Origin: Massilia sp. YIM B02769
Lineage (GTDB): Bacteria; Pseudomonadota; Gammaproteobacteria; Burkholderiales; Burkholderiaceae_D
Length of the DNA stretch: 64,000 nt
Assembly: GCF_030411995.1 (NCBI RefSeq)
Contig: NZ_JASNRC010000005.1
Span: 1-64,000, forward strand
Direction: 5' to 3'
In this document: in pieces, positions 62,172 to 64,000 of the stretch
Numbering within the stretch: the stretch's first letter is position 1
Layout: the number at the start of each line of letters is the position of its first letter
Translations under genes and position numbers: made by a program
Notes under the pieces: model-generated
Databases searched by the model: none
Told to the model about the DNA's origin: nothing
What the model saw: the letters and a program-made list of their open reading frames with translations, nothing else

Positions 62172-63809
62172 ATGGCGGTGCTGCTCAAGCCGACGCCGAA
62201 CTGGGAAGAGCACGAAAAGCCCACCCTGCCCGGCTCGGCCTCGATGCCCTACCACACCCCGGCGGTGCGCGCGGCCTATGCCTGCGTCGCGCTGCTGGTC
62301 GGGATCACGGGCGGCCTCGGGAATGCCCTGGTCACGGCCAACCTGGCGACCATCCAGGGCCAGCTCGGCCTGACGCCGTCCGAAGGCGCCTGGCTGCCGG
62401 CCGCCTACGTGATGGTCAACATCACGGTGAACATGCTGGTCTTTAAATTCCGCCAGCAGTACGGGCTGCGCCTGTTCGCCGAGATCGGCCTCGGCCTGTA
62501 CGCCGCCGTCACCCTGCTGCACCTGATGGTCGGCGGCTTTGCGATGGCGGTGGCGGTGCGCGCCGCCAGCGGCTTTGCCGCCGCCACCGCCACCACGCTG
62601 TCGATGCTGTACATGCTGCAGGCAGCGCCGCGCGCCTACACCGGCAAGATGGTCGTGCTCGGCGTCGGCATCCCGCAGCTGGCCACGCCGCTGGCCTGGC
62701 TGCTGTCGCCGACCCTGCTGGTGTTTGGCCAGTGGCACAACCTCTACCTGTTCGAGGCCGGGCTGGCACTCTGTTCGCTCGCCGCGGTGGTGGTACTGAA
62801 GCTCCCGCCCGGCATGCACATCAAGGTCTTCGAGAAAAAGGACTTCATCAGCTTCGCCCTCATGGCCCCCGGCGCGGCGATGCTGGTGGCGGTGCTGGCC
62901 CAGGGCTATTCGCACTGGTGGCTGGACGAAGCCTGGCTGGCCTATCTGCTGATGGGCGCCGTGGTGCTGATCCTGGCGGCGCTGTATGTCGAGCACCACC
63001 GCGAGAACCCGCTGCTGCAGACGCGCTGGCTGGTCACGCCGAACATCCTGCGCTTCATCATCGGCGCCTTTTTGATCCGCTTCCTCACCTCCGAGCAGAC
63101 CTTCGGCGCGGTGGGCCTGCTGCGCACGCTCGGCATGGGGCCGGACCAGATGCAGCCGCTGTTCGTGGTAATCCTGGCCGGGACGGTCGCCGGCATGGTC
63201 GCCAGCGCCCTCACCTTCAGCCCCAAGACCCTGATCGCCCAGCTGATCGCGGCCATCGTGCTGTTCGGCGTGGCGGCGCTGCTCGACTACGGCCGCACCA
63301 GCCTGGACCGGCCGCAGGACTTTTACCTCAGCCAGTTCCTGGTGGCCCTGGGCAGCGGCATGTTCATGGGGCCGCTGGTCCTGCTCGGCATCACCCAGGC
63401 GCTGAAGTTCGGGCCGAACTACGTGGTGACCTTCACCGTGGTGCTGTCGCTGACCCAGTCGCTCGGCGCCATGACCGGCTCGGCCCTGCTGTCCACCTAC
63501 CAGCTGCACCGCGAGCAGGTGTATTCGAGCGAACTGACCGCCGACATCAACCCGGCCGACCCGCAGGTGGCCCAGCGCCTGCAGCAGCAGGGCGGCGTGT
63601 ACCGCGCCCTGATCACCGACCCGGTGCTGCGCAATGCCCAGGGCACGGCCCTGCTGGCGCAGATCGCCCGGCGCGAAGCGAATGTGCGCGCCTTTAACGA
63701 CGTATTCGCCCTGTCCGGCGTACTGGCGATGGCCTTCCTCTCCTGGTCGCTGTTCGTGGCGATCCGCGCCGCGATCCGCAACCGCAGGGCCGCTCCAAAC
63801 AACCCTTGA
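62172..63809 (+). CDS. DHA2-family MFS efflux transporter (EmrB-like)
   Basis: This 545-residue inner-membrane transporter has about 14 helices, the size and helix count of the DHA2 (EmrB/QacA) drug:H+ antiporters. Segments such as GNALVTANLATIQGQLGLTP, SEGAWLPAAYVMVNITVNML and AASGFAAATATTLSMLYML match that group. The N-terminal 25 residues before the first helix are unusually long. It follows the TetR gene by one base and precedes an adaptor gene by 14 bp, suggesting a tripartite pump. The exported compound is unknown. Confidence 0.88.
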   Translation: MAVLLKPTPNWEEHEKPTLPGSASMPYHTPAVRAAYACVALLVGITGGLGNALVTANLATIQGQLGLTPSEGAWLPAAYVMVNITVNMLVFKFRQQYGLRLFAEIGLGLYAAVTLLHLMVGGFAMAVAVRAASGFAAATATTLSMLYMLQAAPRAYTGKMVVLGVGIPQLATPLAWLLSPTLLVFGQWHNLYLFEAGLALCSLAAVVVLKLPPGMHIKVFEKKDFISFALMAPGAAMLVAVLAQGYSHWWLDEAWLAYLLMGAVVLILAALYVEHHRENPLLQTRWLVTPNILRFIIGAFLIRFLTSEQTFGAVGLLRTLGMGPDQMQPLFVVILAGTVAGMVASALTFSPKTLIAQLIAAIVLFGVAALLDYGRTSLDRPQDFYLSQFLVALGSGMFMGPLVLLGITQALKFGPNYVVTFTVVLSLTQSLGAMTGSALLSTYQLHREQVYSSELTADINPADPQVAQRLQQQGGVYRALITDPVLRNAQGTALLAQIARREANVRAFNDVFALSGVLAMAFLSWSLFVAIRAAIRNRRAAPNNP

Positions 63810-63823
63810 AACATGAAGAACGC

Positions 63824-64000
63824 ATGAACACCCCGAACCAGCCGACACGCGCAGAAATCGAAGAAGCCGAAGCCAACCCGCCGCCGCCCGGCGACGCCAA
63901 CGACGCCAGCGAAAGCCGGCCGACGCCGGGCGCTGTGCAGGCCGCCAGCACGCCCCCCGCGCCGGCATCCGGCGCCGCGCCAGGCCCGGTGCCGCCGCCG
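63824..64000 (+). CDS. Probable HlyD/EmrA-type adaptor protein (5' part only)
   Basis: The frame from ATG 63824 is open for 59 codons to the window end. The visible residues are polar and then Pro/Ala-rich (RAEIEEAEANPPPPGDANDA, later APASGAAPGPVPPP), with no membrane segment yet. A periplasmic adaptor gene commonly follows a DHA2 pump and often has such a disordered cytoplasmic leader, so the call rests on context. A short ATG frame at 63813 ends after four codons and is ignored. Confidence 0.55.
   Translation, partial: MNTPNQPTRAEIEEAEANPPPPGDANDASESRPTPGAVQAASTPPAPASGAAPGPVPPP

Overview
The window looks like chromosomal DNA of a GC-rich betaproteobacterium, most likely an Oxalobacteraceae member of the Massilia/Telluria type. 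This is inferred from the gene set (TorF-type porin, cyo oxidase with SURF1 and RegBA, GH16 glucanase with a CBM56-like tail, multidomain c-di-GMP proteins) and from a family of GTAGGGTGGG palindromic repeats in the intergenic gaps. No rRNA, tRNA or CRISPR array was seen.

Bases 1-6657 are foreign. They begin inside sul1 and continue through the 3'-conserved segment of a class 1 integron (sul1, orf5, remnant) to an In4-type end: IS6100 (1460-2339, 880 bp) sits between inverted 123-bp and 152-bp copies of the Tn402 IRt end. Next comes a compact four-gene operon (SulP anion permease, tandem universal stress protein, DksA/TraR zinc-finger protein, YjiK/SdiA-regulated-like protein), visibly less GC-rich than what follows. 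The foreign block ends at a 38-bp Tn3-family (Tn1721/Tn501 type) terminal inverted repeat at 6620-6657. That repeat abuts, in mid-codon series, a ZIP metal transporter gene that has lost its 5' end, so a Tn3-family transposon carrying an antibiotic-resistance integron has inserted into the host zip gene. The other transposon end lies to the left of the window.

6658-34200 is a stress, respiration and ion-homeostasis region. It holds the broken zip gene, KatE catalase, an orphan histidine kinase, a TorF-family porin, a complete kdp potassium system (a small membrane ORF, kdpF, A, B, C, D, E), a DUF5710 protein, the RegA/RegB redox pair directly downstream of surf1 and the cyoABCD quinol oxidase, an MFS transporter, an alpha/beta hydrolase, a second and intact ZIP transporter, manganese catalase and a hemerythrin-like protein. 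The hemerythrin gene is followed by a 63-bp tandem repeat array.

34198-49400 holds tyrosine/homogentisate catabolism (hpd and hmgA around a LysR gene with an operator-like palindrome), a YjbQ protein, a CNNM/CorC-type membrane protein, an SRPBCC protein, a secreted GH16 glucanase with a recognisable promoter and two matching palindromes, a LysE exporter with a divergent LysR regulator, a Fur-box-preceded esterase, a membrane-anchored thioredoxin, and a persulfide/thiosulfate module (two YeeE-type proteins plus an ETHE1-like persulfide dioxygenase).

49475-64000 holds an amino acid permease, two tandem paralogous PAS-GGDEF-EAL proteins, a DUF5916 outer-membrane-type protein, a giant CheB-CheR-PAS fusion without a kinase, and a TetR/DHA2 efflux operon whose adaptor gene runs off the window.
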